Source of the DNA: Cohnella silvisoli
GTDB taxonomy: Bacteria > Bacillota > Bacilli > Paenibacillales > Paenibacillaceae
NCBI RefSeq assembly: GCF_021190915.1
Contig: NZ_JAIOAP010000018.1
Span: 1 to 64,000, forward strand
Reading direction: 5' to 3'
DNA length: 64,000 nt
This document shows positions 47,631 to 56,236 of this stretch, in pieces. A model generated the notes under the pieces. The model had not been told where the DNA came from and searched no databases. It was given only the letters and a program-made list of their open reading frames with translations. Position 1 is the first letter of the stretch. Every line of letters starts with the position of its first letter. Both the position numbers and the translations under genes were made by a program.

Positions 47631-47665
47631 AAATAGCACAAAATATCAATATCAAGAGGTGTTGT

Positions 47666-48637
47666 ATGAGACTTAACAAACCTAGTTGCCTGGGAAGCCA
47701 AATAAGCAATTTGTCGTCATTTTGTTTTTGTTTATATCATATCTTGCCCTATTTAAACCAAGATAAATATTCTTATGAAGAGCTCATGGGGTACACAGGA
47801 CATGCATTCCACCTTAATATTCGAGTGGAATCTATTGATAAATGGGGACCAACGATGTACGACTGGGATGGTGTAATCTCAAAAGGATTGAATAATCTTG
47901 GACTTGTTTCAAGAGTTATTGGATATTCTGGTTATCATATTGAAGTTCCTAATGTTTTGAATAATTCGATAAATTTAATAAAAGAGTCTGTTCAAAGAGG
48001 AGTACCTCTTATCATGTGGGAGCCTCTTGGTCCTGAGTTTGGAATAATTTACGGATACAATGATGAGAGACAGACCTTATACGTAATTGATGCAGAGCGC
48101 GAAGGAGAAATTCCTTTTGACAGAATCGGTAGGGGATCAGATACCCCTGAATTCTATGTACTGTCAATCGAGGAAGTGGATCAAATCAGTCAACAGGTAA
48201 GAATTTTTGGTAGTCTTGAATTAATTCTTAAGTATGGTTTAAATGATGCTCACGACTCCTGGGAGTTCTCCACTGGTTTACCGGCGTATGATGCATGGAT
48301 AAATGCTTTTATCAGTAAAAAAGTCGATGTTTATGGAAATTCATACAATATTCAAGTATTAAAGAATGCTCGAACATCTGCAGTTGTATTTTTAGATAAA
48401 TTTAAGAGCGAGTTTAATGATGAGCAGGGAATTAATATGATTGTACAATCAAGAAATTCATTCATGAAAGTTGTTGATCTTATTAATGACCTTGAATCAC
48501 TTTTTCCATATCCAAGTGGAGGCAATCCTCAAGATGATGGAAGGAGTATGAAAGCAATACAATTGATTAAAGAAATAAAAGAAACAGAAAAAAATGCATT
48601 ACTTCATCTTAAAACACTAAAGGAAAGTAGAACTTGA
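47666..48637 (+). CDS. cassette C2: BtrH-like papain-fold protein
   Basis: Start ATG 47666 follows AAGAGGTGTTGT; the upstream open frame runs through site B and is not gene. 323 residues. GYTGHAFHLNIRVESIDKWG, WDGVISKGLNNLGL, GVPLIMWEPLGPEFGIIYGY and LYVIDAEREGEIPFDRIGRG follow the pattern of BtrH N-terminal/DUF4872 proteins, which transfer acyl groups in butirosin-type pathways or have unknown roles. The usual N-terminal Cys region (SCLGSQ) is present. Substrate unknown. Confidence 0.7.
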   Translation: MRLNKPSCLGSQISNLSSFCFCLYHILPYLNQDKYSYEELMGYTGHAFHLNIRVESIDKWGPTMYDWDGVISKGLNNLGLVSRVIGYSGYHIEVPNVLNNSINLIKESVQRGVPLIMWEPLGPEFGIIYGYNDERQTLYVIDAEREGEIPFDRIGRGSDTPEFYVLSIEEVDQISQQVRIFGSLELILKYGLNDAHDSWEFSTGLPAYDAWINAFISKKVDVYGNSYNIQVLKNARTSAVVFLDKFKSEFNDEQGINMIVQSRNSFMKVVDLINDLESLFPYPSGGNPQDDGRSMKAIQLIKEIKETEKNALLHLKTLKESRT

Positions 48638-48663
48638 ATGTATTTCAAGGAAGTGTGCTACTT

Positions 48664-48852
48664 CATATAACACCATATTCACGCATCGGGCCATTCGGCC
48701 CTCGGTCCGGCAGAAGTTAGAAGAGGATTCGGGGATGGATTTTCAGTAGCGAGGAAGCGGAATCAGCTGGACACATCCAACCACCTAACCGCATCGCGGC
48801 CGCCCTTCGGGCTTAAGATGGTAGAACGTCGTGAATACAAGAACGTTAGATG
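48664..48852 (+). repeat. recombination-site-like repeat C
   Basis: 189 bp. Left CATATAAC, right GTTAGATG: these do not pair with each other, but the left flank pairs with the start of C2 at 17 of 18 positions. Inner stem ACCACCT/AGATGGT with one mismatch. Confidence 0.85.
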
Positions 48853-48878
48853 AAATTGCTGAAAACAAAGGAGATAAC

Positions 48879-49250
48879 ATGAAGAAGATTTGGACTGATT
48901 TCAATGGCCCCAATTCTAATAGACTAAGAATCTCTAATCTTGACATGGAGTATTTCAAGCTTTCAGATGGAGAAATAGTAATCATTTATACCGAAGACAT
49001 TCAAGTAGAAGCTAAAATAATGTACGATGAAGAGCAATCTTCATGGTGCGGAGAATTAATTAGTAAAGTAATTACCGTTTCTAAAGAAATTGAAGAGGCA
49101 AGAGAAGATGGATTTAAGAACGGAAAGCTATTTGGAACATGGACTGAAAGAGAAAATTTAATAAGAAGAATGAGAGCTTTAAAAATGGATCCCAAAAAGA
49201 TAGAAGAGATCACGGGAATACCTAGAGCCGAAATCATAAGAAAATATTAG
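48879..49250 (+). CDS. cassette C3: hypothetical protein
   Basis: ATG 48879 has AAAGGAGATAAC upstream; an in-frame GTG at 48831 lies inside site C and is not preferred. 123 residues. The N-terminal half is beta-rich (FKLSDGEIVIIYTEDIQVEA), the C-terminal half helical with a resolvase-like turn (ALKMDPKKIEEITGIPRAEI). I do not recognise a family. AT-rich compared with the chromosome at 28-42 kb. Confidence 0.6.
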   Translation: MKKIWTDFNGPNSNRLRISNLDMEYFKLSDGEIVIIYTEDIQVEAKIMYDEEQSSWCGELISKVITVSKEIEEAREDGFKNGKLFGTWTERENLIRRMRALKMDPKKIEEITGIPRAEIIRKY

Positions 49251-49282
49251 ATTTTTTGGCTATTCGATGAGGTCAGCAACTT

Positions 49283-49475
49283 CACATAACACCATATTCA
49301 CGCATCGGGCCATTCGGCCCTCGGTCCGGCAGAAGTTAGAAGTGGTTTCGGAGAGGCATTTCAGCAGCAAGGAAGCAGAATCAGCCGGACACACCCGCAC
49401 CATCCAACTGCATCGCGGCCAGTCGCTTCGCTCCTTTAAGGTGGTGGGGCATCGTGAATACAAGAACGTTAGGTG
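49283..49475 (+). repeat. recombination-site-like repeat D
   Basis: 193 bp. Left CACATAAC, right GTTAGGTG. Left flank pairs with the C3 start over 15 of 18 positions. Inner stem CACCATC/GGTGGTG uses a T-G wobble in place of a Watson-Crick pair. Confidence 0.85.
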
Positions 49476-49520
49476 AAATTGCCAAAGGAAAATAATAAAA
49501 GGAAAGAAACGATGTGACAT

Positions 49521-49715
49521 ATGGAGCAAAAGAAATTTAAATTCAGAGAGATCGATGAAGAACCATCATACAAAGAGAAATATAAAAATAGAGACTCCAG
49601 ATGGAAAACATTTTGGATTGTATTCTTTTTGGTACTTTTAATATTAATTATTTTAGGAATTATTTTTATTTCTGCATTTTTTTATTTTTACTCAAAAGCA
49701 TTTACTAAAGCGTGA
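49521..49715 (+). CDS. cassette C4: small membrane protein
   Basis: 64 residues: a charged N-terminus (KKFKFREIDEEPSYKEKYKN) and one long membrane helix (WIVFFLVLLILIILGIIFIS). AAAGGAAAG lies upstream of the ATG. Unknown function; could be a holin-like, signalling or anchor protein. Confidence 0.6.
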   Translation: MEQKKFKFREIDEEPSYKEKYKNRDSRWKTFWIVFFLVLLILIILGIIFISAFFYFYSKAFTKA

Positions 49716-49780
49716 TAGTGCAGCTAAATGTTTAGGAAAAAGCAGTATGAAATTGGCAGTAACTCACGAAGTGGCAACTT

Positions 49781-49969
49781 CACCTAACACCATATTCACG
49801 CATAGGGGCGTTGCCCCTCGGTCCGGACAGAAGTTGAAGAGGATTCGATTGGAGTGAACTCAGATGCAGGGAAGCAGAATCAGCCGGACACATCCAACTC
49901 CCTAACCGCATCGCGGCCGCCCTTTGGGCTTAAGGGAGTTGGACGTCGTGAATACAAGAATGTTAGGCG
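49781..49969 (+). repeat. recombination-site-like repeat E
   Basis: 189 bp. Left CACCTAAC (an exact RYYYAAC box), right GTTAGGCG. Left flank pairs with the C4 start at 16 of 17 positions. Inner stem CCAACTCCCTT/AAGGGAGTTGG is unlike its neighbours yet fully paired. First hairpin GGGGC-GTT-GCCCC. Confidence 0.88.
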
Positions 49970-50008
49970 AAACTACTGAAATATTAAATTTGAGGAGAAT
50001 TATTTCAA

Positions 50009-51013
50009 ATGGAAATAATTAAACGAAAAATTGAAGTAATACTTCCTATCTTTAAATCGTTTTCAAAACAATACGATTTTAAAAAGATTATTAACCAAGT
50101 CATTGAAGAGTTATTATCAATGAAGATTGTTTTTCCATTAAATGCAGATCAAATTGTAGGTAAACAAGCTTTAGTTAGGTTTAAACTTTTGGATGAGAAT
50201 GATGATAGAATACAGCAAATTAAGAAAATTGGAAGAAGTAAAATCTATCTTGTAGCATACACTGAAATGGAAATTACTGATATTCCAATTGAAGGAATTG
50301 AAGAATGGAATATTCCTTCAATTGAGTTATGGAAGAAAGATTCAGTTGATTATTTTATTAAACGTTTATACGACTTTATCATTAGTATAAATATTTCACG
50401 TGTAGGTACTTTTCAAGTTGATCATGGCCTTATTTATGTTGACGAACAATTATTTGATAAAACAAAAATGCTGCTAAATGGTTTTGAAGAAGTATATATA
50501 TTTACGCAGAAAACAAAATGGCCAGTTCTAGAGCAATTAGATATTGTTAATGTTTGGGGGTGGATTACAGAAAAGATTGGTTTTATTGACGGAATAGGTG
50601 GCACCGCTGTTGAAAGGGCTCTCACAGCACTGACATATCTATTTGGCTCTGTTAATGAGTCTAATGAAGGTGTAGATCTCTTTTTTACAATGATAGGATT
50701 GGAAGCATTATATAGTTCAAGTAATAACGGAATTAAAGAACAATTGGTAGCGAAATCACAAGTTCTTCTAGGAGTCCAAAATGAATATAAGAAATTATTT
50801 AAATATATGTATGATTATCGTTCAAAGTTTATACATGGCGGGTTGAATTTTCCTGGTAAATTTCATTATTTTGATGGTACCGAAGAGTTTGATTCATTTA
50901 TGAAAGAAAATTATGATGTAACATTAATGGCTCAATCTGTGCTGATAGCGACATTACAACAACTCTCAAAGCGAAATTTGAATGAGTTAACATTTAAATA
51001 TGCATTGATTTGA
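50009..51013 (+). CDS. cassette C5: protein with Apea-like HEPN motif
   Basis: 334 residues after GAGGAGAATT. The C-terminal part reads LFFTMIGLEALYSSSNNGIK, then YDYRSKFIHGGLNFPGK, giving the HEPN RNase motif R-x4-H (RSKFIH). The N-terminal 200 residues are a beta/alpha region of unknown type. HEPN proteins of this type occur in anti-phage and toxin systems, so a defence role is plausible but not shown. Confidence 0.65.
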   Translation: MEIIKRKIEVILPIFKSFSKQYDFKKIINQVIEELLSMKIVFPLNADQIVGKQALVRFKLLDENDDRIQQIKKIGRSKIYLVAYTEMEITDIPIEGIEEWNIPSIELWKKDSVDYFIKRLYDFIISINISRVGTFQVDHGLIYVDEQLFDKTKMLLNGFEEVYIFTQKTKWPVLEQLDIVNVWGWITEKIGFIDGIGGTAVERALTALTYLFGSVNESNEGVDLFFTMIGLEALYSSSNNGIKEQLVAKSQVLLGVQNEYKKLFKYMYDYRSKFIHGGLNFPGKFHYFDGTEEFDSFMKENYDVTLMAQSVLIATLQQLSKRNLNELTFKYALI

Positions 51014-51037
51014 GTTATTCGGAGAGGTCAGTAGCAT

Positions 51038-51230
51038 CGCCTAACACCATATTCACGCATCGGGCCATTCGGCCCTCGGTCCGGCCGGAGTTAGAAGTGG
51101 ATTCAACGAGGCATTTCAGAAGCAGGGAAGCATATTCAGCCGGACACACCCGCACCACCTAACCGCATCGCGGCCGGCTCCTTCGGAGCCTTAAGGTGGT
51201 GGGGCGTCGTGAATACAAGAACGTTATGCG
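51038..51230 (+). repeat. recombination-site-like repeat F
   Basis: 193 bp. Left CGCCTAAC pairs exactly with the C5 start (GTTAGGCG), whereas the site's own right end is GTTATGCG. Flank match 16 of 18. Top hairpin GGCTCC-TTC-GGAGCC. Confidence 0.88.
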
Positions 51231-51255
51231 AAATCTTGTTAGAGAGGATAAGTTC

Positions 51256-51702
51256 ATGAATATTCTTATTACAATCTTCTTATTACTCCTGTCTTTAGTT
51301 AGTGGTAGTTCAACTCAAAAGTTATATGTTAATGATGGTCCTTCCATGTCTCCAACGATTAATAATGGAGATAAAATGATAGTAAATTTAGATATATCTA
51401 AGGGTATATTCAAGGATGATATTATTATATTTAAGACCGAAGAAAAATCATTTTGTAAGAGAGTAATCGGTGTTGAAGGAGACAAAATTGAAATAAAGGA
51501 ATCGGGAATTATTGTGAATAATAAATTGATGTTTAAATCCAGAATCGGAGACAATTTAATTAAACCTCAGATCACCATCAAGAAGGACGAATATTATGTC
51601 ATTGGAGATAACGTTGACAATAGTTACGACAGTAGGTTTTATGGACCAATAAATCACAAGCAAATTATAGGGAAAGTAACGAAGATTCTGCATATTCAAT
51701 GA
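51256..51702 (+). CDS. cassette C6: type I signal peptidase
   Basis: 148 residues from ATG 51256 after GAGAGGATAAG. N-terminal membrane anchor (NILITIFLLLLSLVSGSS), catalytic Ser in NDGPSMSPTINNGDK, general-base Lys in SFCKRVIGVEGDKIEI, and the YVIGDNVDNSYDSRFYGPI box. Complete catalytic dyad, so likely active. It is unusual as mobile cargo; it may process a specific exported substrate or bypass inhibition of the host enzyme. Confidence 0.88.
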   Translation: MNILITIFLLLLSLVSGSSTQKLYVNDGPSMSPTINNGDKMIVNLDISKGIFKDDIIIFKTEEKSFCKRVIGVEGDKIEIKESGIIVNNKLMFKSRIGDNLIKPQITIKKDEYYVIGDNVDNSYDSRFYGPINHKQIIGKVTKILHIQ

Positions 51703-51714
51703 AGAACAAGACTT

Positions 51715-51909
51715 CGCATAACACCATATTCACGCATCGGGGCATTCGCCCCTCGGTCTGGACCGGAGTTAGAAGAGGATTCGGGGAGGCATTTTCAGCA
51801 GCAGGGAAGTATAATCAGCCGGACACACCCGCACCACCCAACCGCTTCGCGGCCAGTCGCTTCGCTTCTTTAGGGTGGTGGGGCGTCGTGAATACAAGAG
51901 CGTTAGATG
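51715..51909 (+). repeat. recombination-site-like repeat G
   Basis: 195 bp. Left CGCATAAC pairs exactly with the C6 start GTTATGCG and not with its own right end GTTAGATG. Inner stem CACCACCC/GGGTGGTG. First hairpin GGGGC-ATTC-GCCCC. Confidence 0.88.
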
Positions 51910-51950
51910 AAACCGTCAAAACAATTATCAATATTGAAAGGGACTAAATT

Positions 51951-52382
51951 ATGTTATCTATAAGAACCAGTTTCATTAAGGATCGCTATTACATATACTC
52001 GTACTTCATTGCATTAGTTATTTTACTTTTAGGGATATACATTCCTTCACTTACGAGAGGTTCAGTACCAGAGCTCATTCGAGTAATAATTAGTCTAGCA
52101 TTTGTTTTCGGTGCATATATTTTCAGTTATTTCTTTTTTATTAGAAAGAAACTTGAACTATTTAACCTCACAAAAGCAAATTTCGGACAATTTTTCATGA
52201 ATTTTATATATTGGTTTTTCACAATAAGTATAGCCTTGTTTCTCATTGTTTGTTCAGTGGTATCAATAGTGAAACTTGATATATTGTTTTTCATTGAAGG
52301 ATTAGTTACAAGTATATTTGGATACTTCATAAGTCTATTAATAATAAAGATTGTTTCCTCGGTGAATGGTATTAAAAAATAA
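51951..52382 (+). CDS. cassette C7: four-helix membrane protein
   Basis: 143 residues with four hydrophobic segments (IALVILLLGIYIP, VIISLAFVFGAYIFSYFFF, FMNFIYWFFTISIALFLIVC, LVTSIFGYFISLLIIKI). The ATG follows GAAAGGGAC. No family recognised. Confidence 0.6.
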   Translation: MLSIRTSFIKDRYYIYSYFIALVILLLGIYIPSLTRGSVPELIRVIISLAFVFGAYIFSYFFFIRKKLELFNLTKANFGQFFMNFIYWFFTISIALFLIVCSVVSIVKLDILFFIEGLVTSIFGYFISLLIIKIVSSVNGIKK

Positions 52383-52424
52383 GAATAGAGAATGTTGTGA
52401 GTTGATCATAGGAGTTGACGGCAT

Positions 52425-52613
52425 CAGCTAACACCATATTCACGCATCGGGGCATTCGCCCCTCGGTCCGGCAGAAGTTAGAAGCGGATTCGGGGAGGCA
52501 ATTGCAGCAGCATGGAAGCAGATTCAGCCGGACACATCCCTCCACCTAACCGCATCGCGGCCGCCCTTCGGGCTTAAGGTGCAGGGACGTCGTGAATACA
52601 AGAACGTTAGCTG
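52425..52613 (+). repeat. recombination-site-like repeat H
   Basis: 189 bp. Left CAGCTAAC, right GTTAGCTG. Flank pairs with the C7 start (GACGG core) except for the usual two-base mismatch and one change. Inner stem CCCT-CCACCT/AGGTG-CAGGG. Confidence 0.85.
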
Positions 52614-52651
52614 AAATTCGGAGTAAAACTCTCAATACTTTGGAGGAAAAC

Positions 52652-53107
52652 ATGGAAGCAGAACAAAAACTTTTAAAGCTTGAAGAAAAGCTCAATCTAG
52701 CAATTAAAAATATTAAAACAAAATTCGTTAATACAAGAGTAAAGGCAAGAAGATTTAAGGTGGGTGTCTTAATTTTAGGAGTTGCTATTACTGTGATTTT
52801 AGGACTCGAAGATTTAGCATATGGGAAGGAAATAGGTTTAATTCTTTCAGGCATACTAACAGTTCTTGCTGGAATTGACACTTTATATAATTATTATTCT
52901 AAATCAGTTCAAGAACACGATTATTATTTAAGACTTACTAATCTATTAAATGACATAGAATACTTTAAAACAGGAATAGAGCCAGATAATTATGATGTGG
53001 ATAAAGTGAATTCCTTTTATATTGAATTTAAATCAATTAGGACAGATTTTCATGGTCAAAGAATTGAGACAGTCAAAAATTCTTTTGAAGTAAGGAATAG
53101 TAAATAA
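52652..53107 (+). CDS. cassette C8: SLATT-like two-helix membrane protein
   Basis: ATG 52652 has TGGAGGAAAAC upstream; the in-frame GTG at 52592 lies in site H. 151 residues: an N-terminal coiled helix (KLLKLEEKLNLAIKNIKTKF), two membrane helices (VGVLILGVAITVILGL, IGLILSGILTVLAGIDTLYN), then a helical tail. This layout fits the SLATT/DUF4231 families, membrane effectors linked to nucleotide-signalling conflict systems. No partner cyclase is visible. Confidence 0.55.
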   Translation: MEAEQKLLKLEEKLNLAIKNIKTKFVNTRVKARRFKVGVLILGVAITVILGLEDLAYGKEIGLILSGILTVLAGIDTLYNYYSKSVQEHDYYLRLTNLLNDIEYFKTGIEPDNYDVDKVNSFYIEFKSIRTDFHGQRIETVKNSFEVRNSK

Positions 53108-53131
53108 ATTTGTAAGTAACACTTTGAACTT

Positions 53132-53297
53132 CACCTAACACCATATTCACGCTGCGGGAGTCAAAGCTCCCTTGGTTCGCCGGATGCAGAAGTGCCGAGG
53201 GTGTAATCAGGCGAACACACCCGCACCACCTAACCGCATCGCGGCCGCCCTTTGGGCTTAAGGTGGTGGGACGTCGTGAATACAAGAACGTTAGGTG
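53132..53297 (+). repeat. recombination-site-like repeat I
   Basis: 166 bp, a shorter form. Left CACCTAAC, right GTTAGGTG. First hairpin GGGAG-TCAAAG-CTCCC and second stem GTTCGCC/GGCGAAC both differ from the common forms with compensation on both strands. Confidence 0.87.
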
Positions 53298-53331
53298 AAA
53301 TTACCGAAGAGCAAAGAAAGGAGACAGATAC

Positions 53332-53991
53332 TTGGATTATTATAGATATATACATGATTCCTCAAAAAGTTTAGAAAACAAGATTGACGAACAAATTGAT
53401 GAGTTTTGGCAATGGTCAAAGAATCAAAAACAAATTTATGAATGGGAAGCATGTTATCCTGAATGGGGTTTAATAAATACATTACTTGAACGATTAGTAC
53501 ATTCTATTGATTTTACTGTATGGGATCAAAAAACGATTAATAATATTCTATTTCTAATTGCTCGAGATAACGAATGTGAGGTATTGATTGAAACATTGAG
53601 TCAAAATCCAGCGTGTTTGATTTATTTCGCTAAGGAAGGCTTAATGTATCAGGACGATAGCGTAAGATGGCAGTTTGCCCATTACCTTACCAAGATAGCA
53701 GACGAATATCCTGAAGTAGAAGATATAATATTGAAATACTCTAATGACCATGCTGAATATGTAAGACGAAGAGCATTGCTTGCTTTATCGTATATCAAAT
53801 CTAAATATGTAGAAGAAAAAGCAATTGAAGCTTGGAATTCAAATATGGAATACCAAAAAATCGCTGCATTAGAAGCCCTGTATCAAGTGAAATCTCCACA
53901 ATTAGAAAAGTATCTGAAAATGGGATTAAATGATTCATTTGAATATGTAAGGACAAATTCAGAAAGAATTATAAATTCATATCGTGAGTAA
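53332..53991 (+). CDS. cassette C9: HEAT-repeat protein
   Basis: 219 residues from TTG 53332, with AAAGGAGACAG upstream. HEAT-like repeats in the second half: DDSVRWQFAHYLTKIADEYP, AEYVRRRALLALSYIKSKYV, YQKIAALEALYQVKSPQLEK, FEYVRTNSERI. Likely a protein-binding scaffold. Similar in kind, not in sequence, to C1. Confidence 0.75.
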   Translation: MDYYRYIHDSSKSLENKIDEQIDEFWQWSKNQKQIYEWEACYPEWGLINTLLERLVHSIDFTVWDQKTINNILFLIARDNECEVLIETLSQNPACLIYFAKEGLMYQDDSVRWQFAHYLTKIADEYPEVEDIILKYSNDHAEYVRRRALLALSYIKSKYVEEKAIEAWNSNMEYQKIAALEALYQVKSPQLEKYLKMGLNDSFEYVRTNSERIINSYRE

Positions 53992-54011
53992 ATCGAAGAA
54001 GTCGGTAACTT

Positions 54012-54180
54012 CACCTAACACCGTGTTCACACATCGGGCCATTCGGCCCTCGGTCCGCCTGAGGCATTTTCGAGGAAGCGGATTCAGATGGACACACCTG
54101 CGAGGCTAACTGCGCAAGCGCAGCCGGTCACTTCGTGACCTTAAGCCTCTCGGCGTCGTGAAATACAAGAACGTTAGCTG
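54012..54180 (+). repeat. recombination-site-like repeat J
   Basis: 169 bp. Left CACCTAAC pairs exactly with the C9 start GTTAGGTG; own right end is GTTAGCTG. Inner stem GAGGCT/AGCCTC and top GGTCAC-TTC-GTGACC. Confidence 0.86.
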
Positions 54181-54202
54181 AAATACGAAGCTTGTTAAGT
54201 GG

Positions 54203-54299
54203 GTGATCGCAGTGAAGCATTTAGATATAAACTTTTCAATCAGACTTGCACGATTTGATGAAGCCTCAATAGTTTTAAGCCTTTGGCAGATGTCTGCCT
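54203..54299 (+). pseudogene. cassette C10: truncated GNAT acetyltransferase
   Basis: From GTG 54203 (or GTG 54212) the frame gives VKHLDINFSIRLARFDEASI-VLSLWQ, the start of a GNAT N-acetyltransferase, then enters the right half of site K near 54300. The rest of the gene and the left half of the site are deleted together. Confidence 0.6.
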
Positions 54300-54359
54300 C
54301 GGCCGGCCACTTCGTTACCTTTAGGTGGTGGGGCGTCGTGAATACAAGAAAGTTATCTG
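54300..54359 (+). repeat. truncated recombination-site-like repeat K
   Basis: Only the right 60 bp remain, starting GGCCGGCCACTTCGTTACCT and ending GTTATCTG. The left arm was lost in the same deletion that truncated C10, so this site cannot form the full fold. Confidence 0.8.
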
Positions 54360-54395
54360 TAATACGACTAGAGCTTAAAAATAGGAGGAAATTCG

Positions 54396-54740
54396 TTGAA
54401 ACAATTTAATTTTAGTAATGTGATTAGTTCTGTAATCCTGGGAATAGCAATCATCATTGGCTGCTTTATTTTCAAAGGAGATCATGAAAAAGCTAAAGCA
54501 AATGAAATTATTAACTCTAATAAACCTCTAATGACAATTCAAGAAACAGCTGATTACTTAAACCTTTCTGAATTTCAAGTTAAAACGATAATTTCTTCAG
54601 AAGAATCTATGTTGAAAGCAAGTGGATCCTACAGTGGCATGATGTTCCCTATTATTAAAATAGGAAATGATATTTATGTAAGTGCCAATGGATTAAATGA
54701 CTGGTTAAAGGAATCTACACAACAAAGAAAACAATATTAG
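54396..54740 (+). CDS. cassette C11: membrane-anchored helix-turn-helix protein
   Basis: 114 residues from TTG 54396 after TAGGAGGAAATTCG. A membrane helix (VISSVILGIAIIIGCFIFKG) precedes an excisionase-like helix-turn-helix (PLMTIQETADYLNLSEFQVK) with a wing (FPIIKIGNDIYVSANGLNDW). A membrane-tethered DNA-binding protein, or a domain used for protein contact. Confidence 0.6.
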   Translation: MKQFNFSNVISSVILGIAIIIGCFIFKGDHEKAKANEIINSNKPLMTIQETADYLNLSEFQVKTIISSEESMLKASGSYSGMMFPIIKIGNDIYVSANGLNDWLKESTQQRKQY

Positions 54741-54783
54741 AGAACACTTGCATTGCGGGTCATTTCAAGGTAGAGCCGTACTT

Positions 54784-54978
54784 CAGATAACACAATATTC
54801 ACGCTTCGGGCCATTCGGCCCTCGGTCCGGCAGGAGTAAGATGAGTTTTCGGAGAAGTAATTGGCAGTAGCAGGGAAGCGGTATCAGCCGGACACATCCG
54901 TACCACCCAACCGCATCGCGGCCAGTCGCTACGCTCCTTTAGGGTGGTGGGACGTCGCGAATACAACAACGTTATGTG
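54784..54978 (+). repeat. recombination-site-like repeat L
   Basis: 195 bp. Left CAGATAAC pairs exactly with the C11 start GTTATCTG, although that start lies in the damaged site K. Own right end GTTATGTG. Inner stem ACCACCC/GGGTGGT. Confidence 0.87.
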
Positions 54979-55016
54979 AAATTCCCAAAATACACAGACA
55001 TGAGGAGTAGAAAAGA

Positions 55017-55976
55017 TTGAAAGTCAAAAAGATACTTAGTAATTTGAATGCGTGGAAATTACTGGACAGTGTTTATAAACAAGAAATTTATGAAGTCATT
55101 TATTCAATCGAAAATCTAAATACTTCAAATAATAAATTAATTAGAGATATTAGCAAATCGTTTGTGAATGTATTAAGAAAATTGAATTGGGAAGATTATT
55201 GTCCAACAAGTAGTAAGGGACCATGGCATTTCGACTGTATTAAAAACAAAGTAGGTATTGAGTTTTGTTTAGCTAAGCAAGCTTTCTTAGAAAGTAAATT
55301 GTTTCTTAAAGCACCTGCTGCTTATAAATATGATTTATTTGATATTGCTGTATTTGTCATTCCAATAAATAGAGATGCACTGAAATTTGATGGATTAACC
55401 ACTTTTGATAAGATTCTTAATGTATTTAATGATTTGAGCCCGATTCAATTGCAGTATCCTTTTATAATTCTAGGAATTGGAAACGAAGAAAATGATGACC
55501 ATATGCTCGAAATAATAGAGCTTACTACAGATTTGGATGCTTTTTTAATTGGTTATACCGAAAATTCTCTAGAGACATTAATAGCTACCGGAGAAAAAAT
55601 TAATTATGACTTTAAAGTAGAACTACCAGAAAACAAAAAGATCGCACAAGAAATATGTGCATTTGCGAACATGGAAGGTGGAGGATTTTTGATTCTAGGG
55701 GTTACAAATTCAGGTCAAGTTGTAGGTATCAATAATAATGAATTAGATTCTGCCCAACAAAGAATTGTCAATGTTGTAAGAGACAGTTGTGACCCACCTC
55801 CTAAGATAGATTTTTTTATTTTCAATCACAACTTAAAAGGTAGATCAATTATGATTGTAACAGTGAAAGAAATGGGGAACAAACCTTGTATGACCCAGGA
55901 TAGAATATATATTAGAGTTGGATCAACGGTCAGAATAGCTAAACCTGATGAAGTAAGACGTTTAATATTGATGTAA
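55017..55976 (+). CDS. cassette C12: nuclease-like domain fused to AlbA_2 domain
   Basis: 319 residues from TTG 55017 after TGAGGAGTAG. The C-terminal 120 residues form an AlbA_2/Schlafen-type domain (IAQEICAFANMEGGGFLILG, RDSCDPPPKIDF, DRIYIRVGSTVRIAKPDEVR). The N-terminal 190 residues resemble BglII-like restriction nucleases in layout (GPWHFDCIKNKVGIEFCLAK, AAYKYDLFDIAVFVIP). Such fusions suggest a nucleic-acid-targeting defence protein. The nuclease call is tentative. Confidence 0.55.
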   Translation: MKVKKILSNLNAWKLLDSVYKQEIYEVIYSIENLNTSNNKLIRDISKSFVNVLRKLNWEDYCPTSSKGPWHFDCIKNKVGIEFCLAKQAFLESKLFLKAPAAYKYDLFDIAVFVIPINRDALKFDGLTTFDKILNVFNDLSPIQLQYPFIILGIGNEENDDHMLEIIELTTDLDAFLIGYTENSLETLIATGEKINYDFKVELPENKKIAQEICAFANMEGGGFLILGVTNSGQVVGINNNELDSAQQRIVNVVRDSCDPPPKIDFFIFNHNLKGRSIMIVTVKEMGNKPCMTQDRIYIRVGSTVRIAKPDEVRRLILM

Positions 55977-55995
55977 TTCAGGTAGTAGGGAACTT

Positions 55996-56143
55996 CACAT
56001 AACACTGCATTCACGCTGTGGGGCTTACGCCCCTTGGTCGTCAGATGTATAATCATGGAAGATAGTTAAAACGACACACGAGCCGACCTAAGATAGGAGC
56101 TATCTAAGGCCGGCTCGCGTCGTGAATGCGGGAACGTTATGTG
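55996..56143 (+). repeat. recombination-site-like repeat M
   Basis: 148 bp, the shortest complete form. Left CACATAAC, right GTTATGTG. First hairpin GGGGC-TTAC-GCCCC, second stem GTCGT/ACGAC, inner stem CGAGCCG/CGGCTCG, top AGATAGGAGCTATCT, a different apical module from the TTCG type. Confidence 0.87.
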
Positions 56144-56236
56144 AAATCCCCTTAAATCCAACCATCATAAGATATCAAGATGATCAGAATAAAAAAAGTT
56201 ATTGATTGAGAATAAACATTAAAGTGAGGTTGACGC

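Noticed and set aside
47423..47665. N-terminal extensions of cassette genes through the preceding site (C2, C3, C6, C8)
   Set aside because: Good ribosome sites and family-consistent starts lie downstream, after the site.
49260..49529. Minus-strand reading frames across the sites (also near 52546-52881, 53073-53285, 57924-58274)
   Set aside because: They arise because the site itself is GC-rich and open in one frame; they share the same site-encoded peptide and have no ribosome site.
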